Assembly: GCA_020847985.1 (NCBI GenBank)
Contig: JADLBC010000015.1
Span: 1-40,157, forward strand
Length of the DNA stretch: 40,157 nucleotides
Direction of reading: 5' to 3'
Source of the DNA: Dehalococcoidia bacterium
GTDB taxonomy: Bacteria; Chloroflexota; Dehalococcoidia; Tepidiformales; Tepidiformaceae
Of this stretch, positions 8,746-16,623 are shown piece by piece. Within the stretch, counting starts at the first letter, position 1. Every line of letters starts with the position of its first letter. A program made the translations under genes and the position numbers. Under the pieces are notes generated by a model. It saw nothing but the letters and a program-made list of their open reading frames with translations. It made no database searches and had not been told where the DNA came from.

Positions 8746-9513
8746 TTACGCCGTGATCCGGGTGCCCGATCCGTCCTTTCCGAGCAACGCGTGCGCGAGG
8801 CGGCCATCGAGGATGGTGGCGGGCACGCCGAGCGCGGCGGCATGGAGGCACGCTTCGACCTTCGGGATCATGCCGCCGGCGATGGTGCCATCGGCGATGT
8901 AGGCGCGCGCGGTGGCGGCATCGAGCGCGGGAACGACGACGCCCTGCGGGCCGCGAACGCCTTCGACATCCGTCAGGAAGAGCACGCTTTCGGCGCCGAT
9001 GGCGGCGGCGATGCTGCCCGCGACGGTATCGGCGTTGACGTTCACGAGTTGGTCGGCGGGGCTGCCGGGGACGAAGCCAATGGGGCTGACGACGGGGATG
9101 ATGCCGGCCGCGCGGAGGGCGATGACGGCCTCGGGGTGGACGGCATTGGGTTCGCCGACGAAGCCGAACTCGGGACCGGCGAGGGTGCATTCGAGGAGAC
9201 GGCCATCGGCCCCGGAGAAGCCGACCGCGCGTGCACCGGCGGCGTTGATGGCGGCGACGATGCGCTTGTTCACGAGGCCGGCGAACACGGCGACAACGAC
9301 GGGCAGGACCTTTTCATCCGTGACGCGGAGGCCGCGTTCAAAGCGGGAGGGGATTTGCATGGCATCGAGCCAGCGGCTGGCCTCGGCGCCGCCGCCGTGG
9401 ACGACGACGGGCACGTTCCCGGCCTTCGCCATGGCGGCGATGTCCTCGAAGGTCGTGTCGGTGGAGCCGAGGGTGCTGCCGCCGATCTTGATGAGCGTGG
9501 GCTTGCTGGTCAC
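8746..9513 (-). CDS. argB: acetylglutamate kinase
   Basis: ArgB phosphorylates N-acetylglutamate with ATP, the second step of arginine synthesis. The 255-aa protein has the amino-acid-kinase motifs LIKIGGS (7-13), VVVHGGGAE (36-44), RFERGLRVTD and the VNVNADTVAG stretch. The GTG at 9513 overlaps the argJ stop by 4 bp (GTGA), implying translational coupling; the upstream extension to 9603 is antisense-like and arginine-rich. There is no N-terminal extension of the kind that forms the arginine-binding kinked helix in feedback-inhibited ArgB enzymes of about 300 aa. Arginine insensitivity is therefore an inference from length. Confidence 0.95.
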   Translation of the reverse strand: MTSKPTLIKIGGSTLGSTDTTFEDIAAMAKAGNVPVVVHGGGAEASRWLDAMQIPSRFERGLRVTDEKVLPVVVAVFAGLVNKRIVAAINAAGARAVGFSGADGRLLECTLAGPEFGFVGEPNAVHPEAVIALRAAGIIPVVSPIGFVPGSPADQLVNVNADTVAGSIAAAIGAESVLFLTDVEGVRGPQGVVVPALDAATARAYIADGTIAGGMIPKVEACLHAAALGVPATILDGRLAHALLGKDGSGTRITA

Positions 9514-10718
9514 GTGTGGTAGTCGGCGTTGATGGAGACGTATTCGGCGCTGAGGTCGCAGCCCCAGCCGGTGGCGGAGCCTTCGCCCACGCCCAGGTCG
9601 CACGTGATGGTCACGGTGTCACCGTGCATGGCCTCGGCCACGGCGGCGGGGTCGTGGTCGGTGGGGCGGCCTGCTTCGAACACGCGGGTGCCGCAGAGGG
9701 TGACTGTCACCTTCGGCTCCGTGATGCGGACGGTGGAGCGGCCAATGACGGCGACGATGCGGCCCCAGTTCGGGTCGGCTCCGTGGACGGCGCTCTTGAG
9801 CAGGTAGGAGGTCGTCATTTCGCGGACGAGCTGGCGGGCCTCGGTATCCGAGGCGGCGCCGGTGATGGTGACCTCGAGGAGCTTCGTGGCACCCTCGCCA
9901 TCGCGCGCGATCTCCTTCGCGAGGTGGGTGCAGAGCACTTCGACGGCCTCGGCGAAGGCGAGCGCCATGTCCGTGCCGGCGGTGATGGTCTCGCCGCCGG
10001 CGGCGCCGTTCGCGAAGAGCATGACGGTGTCGCTCGGGCTCGTATCGCCATCGACTGAGACGAGGTTGAAGGTGCGGTCCACAGCGGCGCTGAGGGTGGA
10101 GCGCAGGAAGGCAGCCTCGACGGGGGCGTCGGTGGTGAGGTAGCAGAGCATGGTGGCCATGTTCGGGTGGATCATCCCCGAGCCCTTGCAGGAGCCGCCA
10201 AGGGTGTACGGGCCGAAGCGGACGGCGCCGAACTTGGGGCGCAGGTCGGTGGTCATGATCGCGCGGGCGAAGTCCATGCCACCTTCGCGCGTGGGGCGCA
10301 CATTGCGCACACCGGCGGCGATCTTGTCCATGGGGAGGAAGTGACCGATCACGCCGGTGCTGCCGACGAAGAAGGAGCCCGCGGGCGCCCCTGCCGCGTC
10401 CTCGGCAAGTTCGCACATGCGGCGGCCGTCGACGAGGCCCTGCTCCCCGGTCGAGGAGTTCGCGCAGCCGGCGTTGACGACGACGCCGCGGCCCGTCCAG
10501 TGGCCCGCGGTGAGCCGCTCTTCGTTGACATCGATGGCGGCGCTGCGCAGGCGATTGCGGGTGAAGGTGGCGGCGACGTCGCAGTCGCGGTCGCTGACGA
10601 GGATGGCGAGGTCGAGCTTGCCATCGCCGTAGGTCTTGATGCCGGCGTAGGTCGCGCCCGCGCGGAAGCCGGTGGGCGATGCGGAGGTGCCATCGGGAAC
10701 GAAGGTGATGGCGGTCAC
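9510..10718 (-). CDS. argJ: bifunctional glutamate N-acetyltransferase / amino-acid acetyltransferase
   Basis: ArgJ transfers acetyl from N-acetylornithine to glutamate, recycling the acetyl group. Some members also use acetyl-CoA. The 402-aa precursor shows GSTGVIG (119-125, oxyanion hole) and the self-cleavage/nucleophile motif KGSGMIHPNMATML, with Thr189 as the predicted nucleophile after autoproteolysis at Ala188-Thr189. Its presence means the organism uses the cyclic pathway and does not need ArgE. The GTG start overlaps the argC stop by 4 bp, and the stop overlaps the argB start by 4 bp, so argC-argJ-argB form one tightly coupled unit. Whether it is mono- or bifunctional cannot be read from sequence. 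Confidence 0.95.
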   Translation of the reverse strand: MTAITFVPDGTSASPTGFRAGATYAGIKTYGDGKLDLAILVSDRDCDVAATFTRNRLRSAAIDVNEERLTAGHWTGRGVVVNAGCANSSTGEQGLVDGRRMCELAEDAAGAPAGSFFVGSTGVIGHFLPMDKIAAGVRNVRPTREGGMDFARAIMTTDLRPKFGAVRFGPYTLGGSCKGSGMIHPNMATMLCYLTTDAPVEAAFLRSTLSAAVDRTFNLVSVDGDTSPSDTVMLFANGAAGGETITAGTDMALAFAEAVEVLCTHLAKEIARDGEGATKLLEVTITGAASDTEARQLVREMTTSYLLKSAVHGADPNWGRIVAVIGRSTVRITEPKVTVTLCGTRVFEAGRPTDHDPAAVAEAMHGDTVTITCDLGVGEGSATGWGCDLSAEYVSINADYHT

Positions 10719-11749
10719 GGGAAGACCGCCGGGAGGTCCAGGCCGGCCTCTTCGTCGATGCCGAGCATAAGGTTCATGTTCTGGATGGCCTGGCCGGCGG
10801 CGCCCTTGACGAGGTTATCGAGCACGCCAACGGCGACGAGCATGCCGTTGCGCTCGTCGATGGTGGGGTGGACGAGGCACATGTTGTTGCCCTGGGTGTG
10901 CTTGGTGTGGGGGGGCGTGGCCGAGACGCTGGTGAAGGGATGGCCGCGGTAGAAGTCGCGGTAGATCTCCATGATCTCGGCCTTCGAGACGGAGCGGCGC
11001 AGCGGTGCGTAGCAGGTGGCGTGGATGCCACGCGTCATGGGCACCAGGTGGGGGACGAAGGTGACCCTGGGGGCGATGTTCCCGGCGGCGATGCTGGCGA
11101 GTTCCTGGGCCATCTCGGGCTGGTGATTGTGGTTCGCGATTTTGTAGGCGGTGACGTCTTCGTTGGTTTCGCTGTAGCCGAAGCCGCCGCCCGCGCCGCT
11201 GCCGCGGCCGGCGCCGGAGACGCCCGATTTCGCATCAACGATGACATGGTCGCCGGTGATACCGGCGGCGACGGCGGGCGCGAGCGCGAGGATGGCGGTC
11301 GCGGGATAGCAGCCGGGGTTGGCGACGAGTTTGGTTTCGCGGATGGCTTCGCGGTTGATCTCGGTGAGGCCGTAGACGGCCTGGGGGAGCAGGTCGGGGG
11401 CGGGATGGGGCTTGCCGAACCACTCCTCGAAGGCGGCCGGGTCGCGCAGGCGGAAGTCGGCGGCGATATCGATCGTGGGGATGCCCTTGCGCACGAAGGG
11501 GGCGCAGGCGGCGGCGCTCTCGGCCGTGGGGAGCGCGGACATGACGACATCGACTTCGGTATCGATATCGGCGGAGATGGTGAAGTCGCCGTAGTTGGCG
11601 AGATGAGGGAAAGCTTCGCCCAGACGCTGGCCGGCCAGGGAACGGCCCGTGGCCGCGGCGAGCTTCGCCGCCGGGTGCTTCCAGAGGAGGCGGGCAGCTT
11701 CCATGCCCGCGTAGCCGGTCACGTTGATGATGCCAACTCGGTACGTCAC
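10715..11749 (-). CDS. argC: N-acetyl-gamma-glutamyl-phosphate reductase
   Basis: ArgC reduces N-acetylglutamyl phosphate to the semialdehyde with NADPH. The 344-aa product opens with the nucleotide-binding segment VGIINVTGYAGMEAARLL (5-22). It carries the catalytic Cys147 in ANPGCYPAT and a glycine-rich SGAGRGSGAGGGFGY stretch with a later NHNHQPEM loop. I place the start at the GTG at 11749, because ArgC proteins normally begin a few residues before the VGI motif and GACAAT lies exactly 6 nt upstream, the same spacing as other leaderless-looking genes here. An in-frame ATG at 11785 would add 12 residues. No Shine-Dalgarno precedes either. It is the first gene of the arg cluster and diverges from the gene at 11846. 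Confidence 0.93.
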   Translation of the reverse strand: MTYRVGIINVTGYAGMEAARLLWKHPAAKLAAATGRSLAGQRLGEAFPHLANYGDFTISADIDTEVDVVMSALPTAESAAACAPFVRKGIPTIDIAADFRLRDPAAFEEWFGKPHPAPDLLPQAVYGLTEINREAIRETKLVANPGCYPATAILALAPAVAAGITGDHVIVDAKSGVSGAGRGSGAGGGFGYSETNEDVTAYKIANHNHQPEMAQELASIAAGNIAPRVTFVPHLVPMTRGIHATCYAPLRRSVSKAEIMEIYRDFYRGHPFTSVSATPPHTKHTQGNNMCLVHPTIDERNGMLVAVGVLDNLVKGAAGQAIQNMNLMLGIDEEAGLDLPAVFP

Positions 11750-11755
11750 CGTGGA

Positions 11756-11761
11756 ATTGTC
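11756..11761 (-). promoter_or_regulatory. candidate -10 box (GACAAT) for argC
   Basis: Read on the minus strand, GACAAT is 6 nt before the GTG at 11749, which would place the transcription start at the start codon. It matches TATAAT at four of six positions. The assignment rests on spacing and comparison with other genes in the window. Confidence 0.3.
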
Positions 11762-11833
11762 CGCGTTCGAGGGATAGCAATCCATACCATGCAAAAAGAG
11801 ATCTATGTCACAGAGGGGCGGGCGACGGGCCCC

Positions 11834-11839
11834 TAGGGT
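11834..11839 (+). promoter_or_regulatory. candidate -10 box (TAGGGT), leaderless gene
   Basis: TAGGGT ends exactly 6 nt before the ATG at 11846, so initiation at the usual distance would give an mRNA starting at or next to the AUG. No strong Shine-Dalgarno is present. Confidence 0.4.
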
Positions 11840-11845
11840 GAGCGG

Positions 11846-12577
11846 ATGCAGGACCTGCGCATCACCTTCATCGGCAGCGGCAACGCGTTTTCGCCAGGTG
11901 GTCTCTGTTGCAACGGTTTCCTGATCAACGACCGGGTGCTGTTCGAAGCGCCACCACAGACGTTGGGGTCGCTGCACCAGGTGGGCGTGGACCCGAATGA
12001 GATCGAGGTGGTGGTGCTCAGCCACCATCACGGCGACCACTTTCTCGGGCTGCCGTTCCTGCTGTTGCACTGGAAGTGGAAGGGGCGAACGAAGCCGGTT
12101 CGCATCGTCGGGCCGAAGGCGACGGAGGCGCTCGCGAAGGACATCGCGCAGAAGGTGTTTCCGGGCGTGCTGGACGCCACGTACGACATCGAATGGGCCG
12201 AGGCGGTGGCGGGGACGGCGTGCCGGGTGAACGGGCTCGAATTGGAGCCGGTGCGCGTAGAACACGATGACGAACTCAGCGCCACGCTGGGGTACGGCGT
12301 TCGCTATCACGGGCGGCGGCTTGCCTACACGGGCGACACGCGGCTCTGCGAAGGCGTGTTCGATATCGCGCGGGGGGCGGAGTTGATGGTGAGCGAGTGC
12401 GCCTCGCGGGAAGACTCGATCCCCATCCACATGAACCTGGTGGATGACATGCCGCGGGTACGGGCGGCGCTGCCGGCGGCGTCCTCGCTCATCCTGACGC
12501 ACATCAGCCCCGACGTGGACAACGGAAACCTCCCGAACACAGTCGTGGCGCGCGACTTCGCGACATACCGGCTGTAG
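11846..12577 (+). CDS. metallo-beta-lactamase-fold hydrolase (copy 1 of a tandem pair)
   Basis: This 243-aa cytoplasmic protein has the metal-binding signature HHHGDH (His60, His62, Asp64, His65 as ligands), then YTGDT for the bridging aspartate, VSECAS, a HMNLVDDM segment and LILTHIS for the last histidine. The overall pattern, beginning LRITFIGSGNAF, resembles RNase Z-like and related hydrolases, but the flexible-arm insertion of true tRNase Z is not evident at this length. The substrate is unknown. The neighbour at 12624 is the same length with motifs at identical residue positions, so the pair arose by duplication. It diverges from argC across a short intergenic region. Confidence 0.85.
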   Translation: MQDLRITFIGSGNAFSPGGLCCNGFLINDRVLFEAPPQTLGSLHQVGVDPNEIEVVVLSHHHGDHFLGLPFLLLHWKWKGRTKPVRIVGPKATEALAKDIAQKVFPGVLDATYDIEWAEAVAGTACRVNGLELEPVRVEHDDELSATLGYGVRYHGRRLAYTGDTRLCEGVFDIARGAELMVSECASREDSIPIHMNLVDDMPRVRAALPAASSLILTHISPDVDNGNLPNTVVARDFATYRL

Positions 12578-12611
12578 CACGCCGGACCACATTGCGCGGC
12601 CACCAGGGCGG

Positions 12612-12617
12612 TAGGAT
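12612..12617 (+). promoter_or_regulatory. candidate -10 box (TAGGAT), leaderless gene
   Basis: TAGGAT is separated by 6 nt (GCGCGC) from the ATG at 12624, the same geometry as at 11834-11846. This implies that copy 2 has its own promoter and an mRNA with no leader. Confidence 0.4.
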
Positions 12618-12623
12618 GCGCGC

Positions 12624-13355
12624 ATGGGCAGCCTCGACCTGACGTTTATCGGGAGCGGTAACGCCTTCGTGCGGGAAGGGGCGTGCTGGAACGGGTTCGT
12701 GGCGAACGGCCGGTACCTGTTCGAAGCGCCGCCGCAGGCGCTCATGGCGCTGAATCGCCTCGGCATCGACCCGAACGGGATCGAAGGGGTGGTGCTGAGC
12801 CACCATCACGGCGACCACCTGCTCGGGCTGCCGTTCCTGCTGCTGCACTGGAAGTACCTGCGGCGCACGACGCCGGTGACGGTCATCGGGCCGCCCGAAA
12901 CGGAGGCGGTGGTCCGCGAGATCTGCCGCCACACGTACCCGACGCTGTTCGAAGGGGGCGCGGAGGTGCGCTGGGTGACGGCGCGGCCCGGCACGCCGGA
13001 GACGGTGGGTGGCCTCACGGTCGAGGCTGTCGAGGTCCGGCACGACCCGAAGCTGACGGCGAACCTGGGCTACCATGCCGCGCTCGATGGCCGGCGATTC
13101 GGGTACACGGGGGACAGCGCGTTCTGCGACGGCGTGGCGGCGCTGGCCCGCGCATCGGAGGTGATGGTGAGCGAGTGCACTTCGCGCGACGAGGTGTCCG
13201 ACAACCACATGAACCTGGTCGATGACATGCCGAGGGTGCGGGCGCTGATGGCCGGGGACGCCTCGCTCGTGCTGACGCACCTGCCCCACGACCTCGGGGC
13301 GCACGACCTGCCGCGCACGGAGGTCGCGCGGGATTTCGGGGCATACCGGTTCTGA
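12624..13355 (+). CDS. metallo-beta-lactamase-fold hydrolase (copy 2 of a tandem pair)
   Basis: This 243-aa paralogue of the preceding gene starts 46 bp after it. It keeps the HHHGDH metal motif at the same residues (60-65), LGLPFLLLHWK right after it, YTGDS, VSECTS and HMNLVDDMPRVRA. By eye roughly half or more of the positions are identical to copy 1. Divergence is greatest around residues 80-150, which probably shapes the substrate pocket. Both copies retain the metal ligands, so neither looks like a pseudogene. It precedes an IclR regulator on the same strand. The substrate is unknown. Confidence 0.85.
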   Translation: MGSLDLTFIGSGNAFVREGACWNGFVANGRYLFEAPPQALMALNRLGIDPNGIEGVVLSHHHGDHLLGLPFLLLHWKYLRRTTPVTVIGPPETEAVVREICRHTYPTLFEGGAEVRWVTARPGTPETVGGLTVEAVEVRHDPKLTANLGYHAALDGRRFGYTGDSAFCDGVAALARASEVMVSECTSRDEVSDNHMNLVDDMPRVRALMAGDASLVLTHLPHDLGAHDLPRTEVARDFGAYRF

Positions 13356-13410
13356 GCGCGACGGGGATTCGTCCGCGGCGCACTCGCGGGGAACGAAGCT
13401 GGAAACCCGG

Positions 13411-13428
13411 GCCCGGTGTACCCCGGGC
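13411..13428. repeat. inverted repeat before the IclR gene
   Basis: GCCCGG (13411-13416) and CCGGGC (13423-13428) flank 6 nt and are embedded in further CCCGGG-rich sequence. It could terminate the upstream hydrolase transcript or be an operator for the adjacent IclR gene. The sequence does not decide between these. Confidence 0.3.
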
Positions 13429-13513
13429 GGGATTGGCGGGATACTTCGCGCCAGGACGATGACGCCGCCCGGGCGAGCGCGAACCGTCCGCGAGAAGGGT
13501 TGAGGAGCGCCAG

Positions 13514-14278
13514 ATGCCTGCAGCCGCCGTCCGGACGCTGACCGTGCTCTCGGTGCTCGCCACCTCGGACGAACCGCTGACGGTGGCCCAGATCGCGTCG
13601 CGGACGAACATCGCCAGAGCATCGGTGTCGCGGCTCCTGGATTCGCTCCGCGATGAGGGCGGAGTGACGACCGACGGAAGCGGGCGGTATGCGCCGAGCC
13701 TCGCGCTGTGGAGCATCGGGGCGGCGGCGCTGAACCGGCTCTCGGTGCGCGATATCGCGTTCCCCTACCTGACGGATATCAGCGGGCGGATCCCGGCGCA
13801 CGTGACGTTGAGCGTGCCGGAATTCCCGCGGGCGGTCGCGATCGAGACATGGCACACGGTCGGCGGGCACCTGATGTCGCGGTTCCCTTCGCGAACGTTC
13901 CCGCTGTTGACGAATGCAGCAGGCCGCGTAATCGCCGCGTATGAGTGCGAGGCGCGCCGGGAGGAACTCCTGCGGGGCCCCATCGAACGGCGTACGCCCT
14001 ACACCCGGACCGACCCGGACGAACTCCGGGCGGAGCTTGGGCTGATCCGCCAGCAGGGATACGCCGTCATCGACCGCGAGGCTTCGGAGGATCTATCCGG
14101 GTTCGCGGTGCCGCTGCTAGGGCCGGATGGCACGGCCGTGGCATCGGTGGGATTCGGGCGGACGGGGGCGCTCGACCCGGCGTTCGTGCAGGCCCACGTA
14201 CCGGTGGCGCTGGGGGTGGCGGAACGCATTTCGTGGGAACTGGGGTGGCGTCCGCGAAACGATTCGCGCGTAAGCTGA
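13514..14278 (+). CDS. IclR-family transcriptional regulator
   Basis: This 254-aa protein has an N-terminal winged helix-turn-helix (about residues 5-65), with LTVAQIASRTNIARASVSRL as the recognition unit. An IclR effector-binding GAF-like domain (about 75-250) follows, with LSVRDIAFPYL, an internal TNAAGRVIAAY stretch and the C-terminal SGFAVPLLGPDG motif. IclR proteins commonly control degradation of aromatic or organic acids and often their own gene. GAGGAG lies 6 nt before the ATG. Its target is not obvious: candidates are the upstream hydrolase pair or itself. A GC-rich inverted repeat about 90 bp upstream could be its operator. Confidence 0.9.
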   Translation: MPAAAVRTLTVLSVLATSDEPLTVAQIASRTNIARASVSRLLDSLRDEGGVTTDGSGRYAPSLALWSIGAAALNRLSVRDIAFPYLTDISGRIPAHVTLSVPEFPRAVAIETWHTVGGHLMSRFPSRTFPLLTNAAGRVIAAYECEARREELLRGPIERRTPYTRTDPDELRAELGLIRQQGYAVIDREASEDLSGFAVPLLGPDGTAVASVGFGRTGALDPAFVQAHVPVALGVAERISWELGWRPRNDSRVS

Positions 14279-14421
14279 GGCGCGCCCGGCAACGCGGATC
14301 TGAGCGGTTTGAACGGGCACGTTCGAGTTGGCTTCCCGGATGCGTCATTTATGGACGGAGAACCGATTCATGAGTCCAAAAACGTTGACCGAATGCACGC
14401 GCTCCAGCAGGATCAGCATGC

Positions 14422-14578
14422 CACCGGCACACGTCCCCCTGGCGCCGGTGACCCCTCCGCAGTTCGTTGGCCACGCGCAGTCCCAGCGCGTGGTACTTCC
14501 GAATCGCGTGAGCGCATAGGCCAGGGGCGGCGCCAGCCCGCGTTCTCCTCCTGAAGCAGTACCCGGCGCCGCCCCTGG
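14422..14578. other. three consecutive perfect stem-loops (possible structured RNA)
   Basis: In the 327-nt stretch between the IclR stop and a doubtful small ORF there are three perfect stems in a row: CACCGGC (14422-14428) with GCCGGTG (14444-14450); CCACGCGC (14471-14478) with GCGCGTGG (14486-14493); and CCAGGGGCGGCGCC (14521-14534) with GGCGCCGCCCCTGG (14565-14578). The loops are C-rich on the plus strand, including CTCCTCC in the third, so each contains GGA on the minus strand. The stretch holds no convincing protein gene. It does not match SRP RNA, RNase P RNA, tmRNA or 6S RNA features that I know. Strand and function are unknown. Confidence 0.4.
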
Positions 14579-14605
14579 TTCATACCCCCGGAACGCGGAG
14601 TGCAC

Positions 14606-14821
14606 GTGGAACGAACCGGCTCCTCCCCATCGAAGAAGAACCGCCGCATCTCGGCGCCGCCGCCGATGTTCCTGGGCCATCACGTCGATGGCTGGAAGGC
14701 GCGCTTCTGGTCCTGGTCGCCGTTCGCGCCCGGCGACGTAGGGCGTGAGAAGCCCGCGGGCCGCCGCACCCTCGAAGCACACTGTGGCTGCCAGGCCTGT
14801 AGCCGGGCGCACCCGGAGTAA
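14606..14821 (+). CDS. possible small protein with a C-terminal CxCxxC motif
   Basis: This 71-aa frame starts at a GTG with GGAG 5 nt upstream. Most codons end in G or C, as in the real genes around it. The product is basic at the N-terminus, has an aromatic stretch GWKARFWSWSPFAPGD (about 31-46) and ends with CGCQACSRAHPE. I do not recognise it. The cysteines and histidines could bind metal. It directly follows the stem-loop cluster and converges with the histidine kinase, with only about 10 bp between stops. It could also be chance open frame in GC-rich DNA. Confidence 0.35.
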   Translation: MERTGSSPSKKNRRISAPPPMFLGHHVDGWKARFWSWSPFAPGDVGREKPAGRRTLEAHCGCQACSRAHPE

Positions 14822-14831
14822 GGTCCGGCCG

Positions 14832-16439
14832 CTATTCGTCTTCGGCGCGGGGAACGGTGAAGCGGAAACAGGCTCCGCCCTCGGGCCGTGCACGGGCGGT
14901 GATTTCGCCGCCCTGGGCTTCGATTACCTTGCGGGAGACGGCGAGCCCGAGCCCCATGCCCCCTGCCTTGTCGCGTGCGGGCCCGCTTCGGAAGAAGGGC
15001 TCGAAGGCCTGTTCCATCTCCTCGGGGGACATGCCAATGCCGCGGTCGAGGACTTCGACGGCGATCCCGTCGGCCGCGTGGGAAAGCCGCACCTCGACCT
15101 CGCCGGCCGGGGCGCTGTACTTGAGCGCGTTACTGATGAGGTTATCGAGCACGAGCCGCGTGAGAGCGGGTTCGCCGAAGGCGATGGGCAGGCCGGGCTC
15201 GATATCGAGCGAGATGACGCGGCCGGGGTGGCGGCGGCGCCAGGTCGCGACGACGTCCTCGCTGAGCCGTTCGATGCGCATGAACTCCAGTGCAAGTTCG
15301 TACCGCGAGTCCATGCGGGTGAGGATGAGGAGGTGCTCAATGACTTCCTGGAGCCGTTCGGACTGGCTCACGAGGTCATCGAGGGCCTGGACGCGCTCCT
15401 CATCTGAGAGCGTATCGAGGCGGTTCGCGAGCAGGCGGGCGACGCCGAGCACGATGGCGATGGGTGTGCGGAGCTCGTGCGAGACCATGCTCAGGAACTG
15501 CTCCTTCGCGGCGATGGACTCGCGAAGGATAGCCTCGGTGCGCTTCCGGTCGGTGATGTCGCGGGCGATCTTGGAGGCGCCGACGATGCGGCCGTGCGCG
15601 TCCTTGATGGGCGACACGGTCAGGGAGATATCGAAGAGCGTGCCGTCCTTGCGCTGGCGGACGGTCTCGTAGTGCTCGATGCGCTCGCCGGCGCGGATGC
15701 GGCGGAGGACTTCGTCCTCTTCGGACTGGCGGTCGAGGGGGATGACGCGGCGGATGGACTGGCCGATCATGTCCTCCGCGGTATAGCCGAAGAGCAGCTC
15801 GGCGCCGCGATTCCAGGAGCGAACGATGCCGTTCACATCCTTGCTGACGATGGCGTCATCCGAGGATTCGACGATGGCGGCGAGGCGGTTCGCGGCCTGC
15901 TGGGCCTGGTTGCGCTCGGTGACATCGCGCATGAAGAGGCGGGCGTAGGCGAGGCGGCCATCGCGAAACTTCGGGCTGGCGGCGAGGATGACTTCACGCC
16001 GGACATCGCCGCTGGCGTCGAAGGTGCCCTCGAGGTTTTCGACCGGCGTGCCGGCGCGAAGGAGCTGGAGGATGTGGTCGAACTGCGGACCATCGGACCA
16101 GAAGTCGCGGAGGTTGCGGCCGACGTAGTCGTCCTCGGCGTAACCGGCGATTTCGAGCTGGGCCGGATTGACGCGGAGGATGACGCCGGCGGGGTCGATG
16201 AACTGGAGGCCGAGGGCGCCGTGCTGGTAGAAGTCGCGGAGGTCTTCCTCGGAATCGCCAAGTTCGGCGCAGATGCGCTCCAGGTCGGCGGCGCGGGCGA
16301 GGGCGTCGTCGCGGGCGCGTTCGGCCGCTTCGAGTGCGTCGCGCAAATGGCGAATGTCGGCATCGCCGGCGGCGACCGTGTCCACGGCGGACCGGGCCCT
16401 GACGGTGCGCTGTCGAGCTTCTCCCCCGGGGACACTCAC
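14832..16439 (-). CDS. PAS-domain sensor histidine kinase
   Basis: This 535-aa kinase has no obvious membrane helix. It has an N-terminal coiled coil (25-70), PAS domain 1 at about 70-180 (NPAQLEIAGYAEDDYVG), PAS domain 2 at about 185-300 (WNRGAELLFGYTAEDMIG), a HisKA domain with phospho-accepting His321 in SMVSHELRTP, and a HATPase domain with the N-box DNLISNALKYS (432-442), DRGIGMS (465-471) and GGMGLGLAVS (493-502). It should autophosphorylate in response to a PAS-sensed signal, but no response regulator is adjacent. The frame is open to 16715, overlapping the divergent mutase gene. I choose the GTG at 16439 because TACAGT lies exactly 6 nt upstream (leaderless geometry). The start remains uncertain. 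Confidence 0.88.
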   Translation of the reverse strand: MSVPGGEARQRTVRARSAVDTVAAGDADIRHLRDALEAAERARDDALARAADLERICAELGDSEEDLRDFYQHGALGLQFIDPAGVILRVNPAQLEIAGYAEDDYVGRNLRDFWSDGPQFDHILQLLRAGTPVENLEGTFDASGDVRREVILAASPKFRDGRLAYARLFMRDVTERNQAQQAANRLAAIVESSDDAIVSKDVNGIVRSWNRGAELLFGYTAEDMIGQSIRRVIPLDRQSEEDEVLRRIRAGERIEHYETVRQRKDGTLFDISLTVSPIKDAHGRIVGASKIARDITDRKRTEAILRESIAAKEQFLSMVSHELRTPIAIVLGVARLLANRLDTLSDEERVQALDDLVSQSERLQEVIEHLLILTRMDSRYELALEFMRIERLSEDVVATWRRRHPGRVISLDIEPGLPIAFGEPALTRLVLDNLISNALKYSAPAGEVEVRLSHAADGIAVEVLDRGIGMSPEEMEQAFEPFFRSGPARDKAGGMGLGLAVSRKVIEAQGGEITARARPEGGACFRFTVPRAEDE

Positions 16440-16445
16440 GGTGTC

Positions 16446-16451
16446 ACTGTA
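16446..16451 (-). promoter_or_regulatory. candidate -10 box (TACAGT) for the histidine kinase
   Basis: On the minus strand TACAGT ends 6 nt before the GTG at 16439, implying a leaderless transcript. The same hexamer occurs upstream of the minus-strand gene at 32912. Confidence 0.35.
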
Positions 16452-16546
16452 ACGGCGCGGCCGGGGGTGAAACCATGCCGAAACGGCTTGCAAAAGCGCA
16501 TACGCGTGGCTGCGCGAAGGCTCCCTGAGGGGGCCGTGGCTCCGGT

Positions 16547-16552
16547 ATGCTG
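16547..16552 (+). promoter_or_regulatory. candidate -10 box (TATGCT) for the mutase operon
   Basis: TATGCT lies about 70 nt before the ATG at 16624 in the divergent region between the histidine kinase and the mutase. No clear -35 was seen. A purine-rich GAGGGAGG stretch precedes the start codon as the ribosome-binding site. Confidence 0.3.
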
Positions 16553-16623
16553 GCGGCGTCTGGCGGCGGACCCGGAGCCGCGCCACGGCCGCACGCGGGA
16601 CGAACGAGAGGGAGGCAGGCGCC

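Noticed and set aside
14345..14893. 182-codon minus-strand frame across the stem-loop region
   Set aside because: It has no recognisable domain, overlaps the end of the histidine kinase and would be encoded by the inverted repeats themselves.
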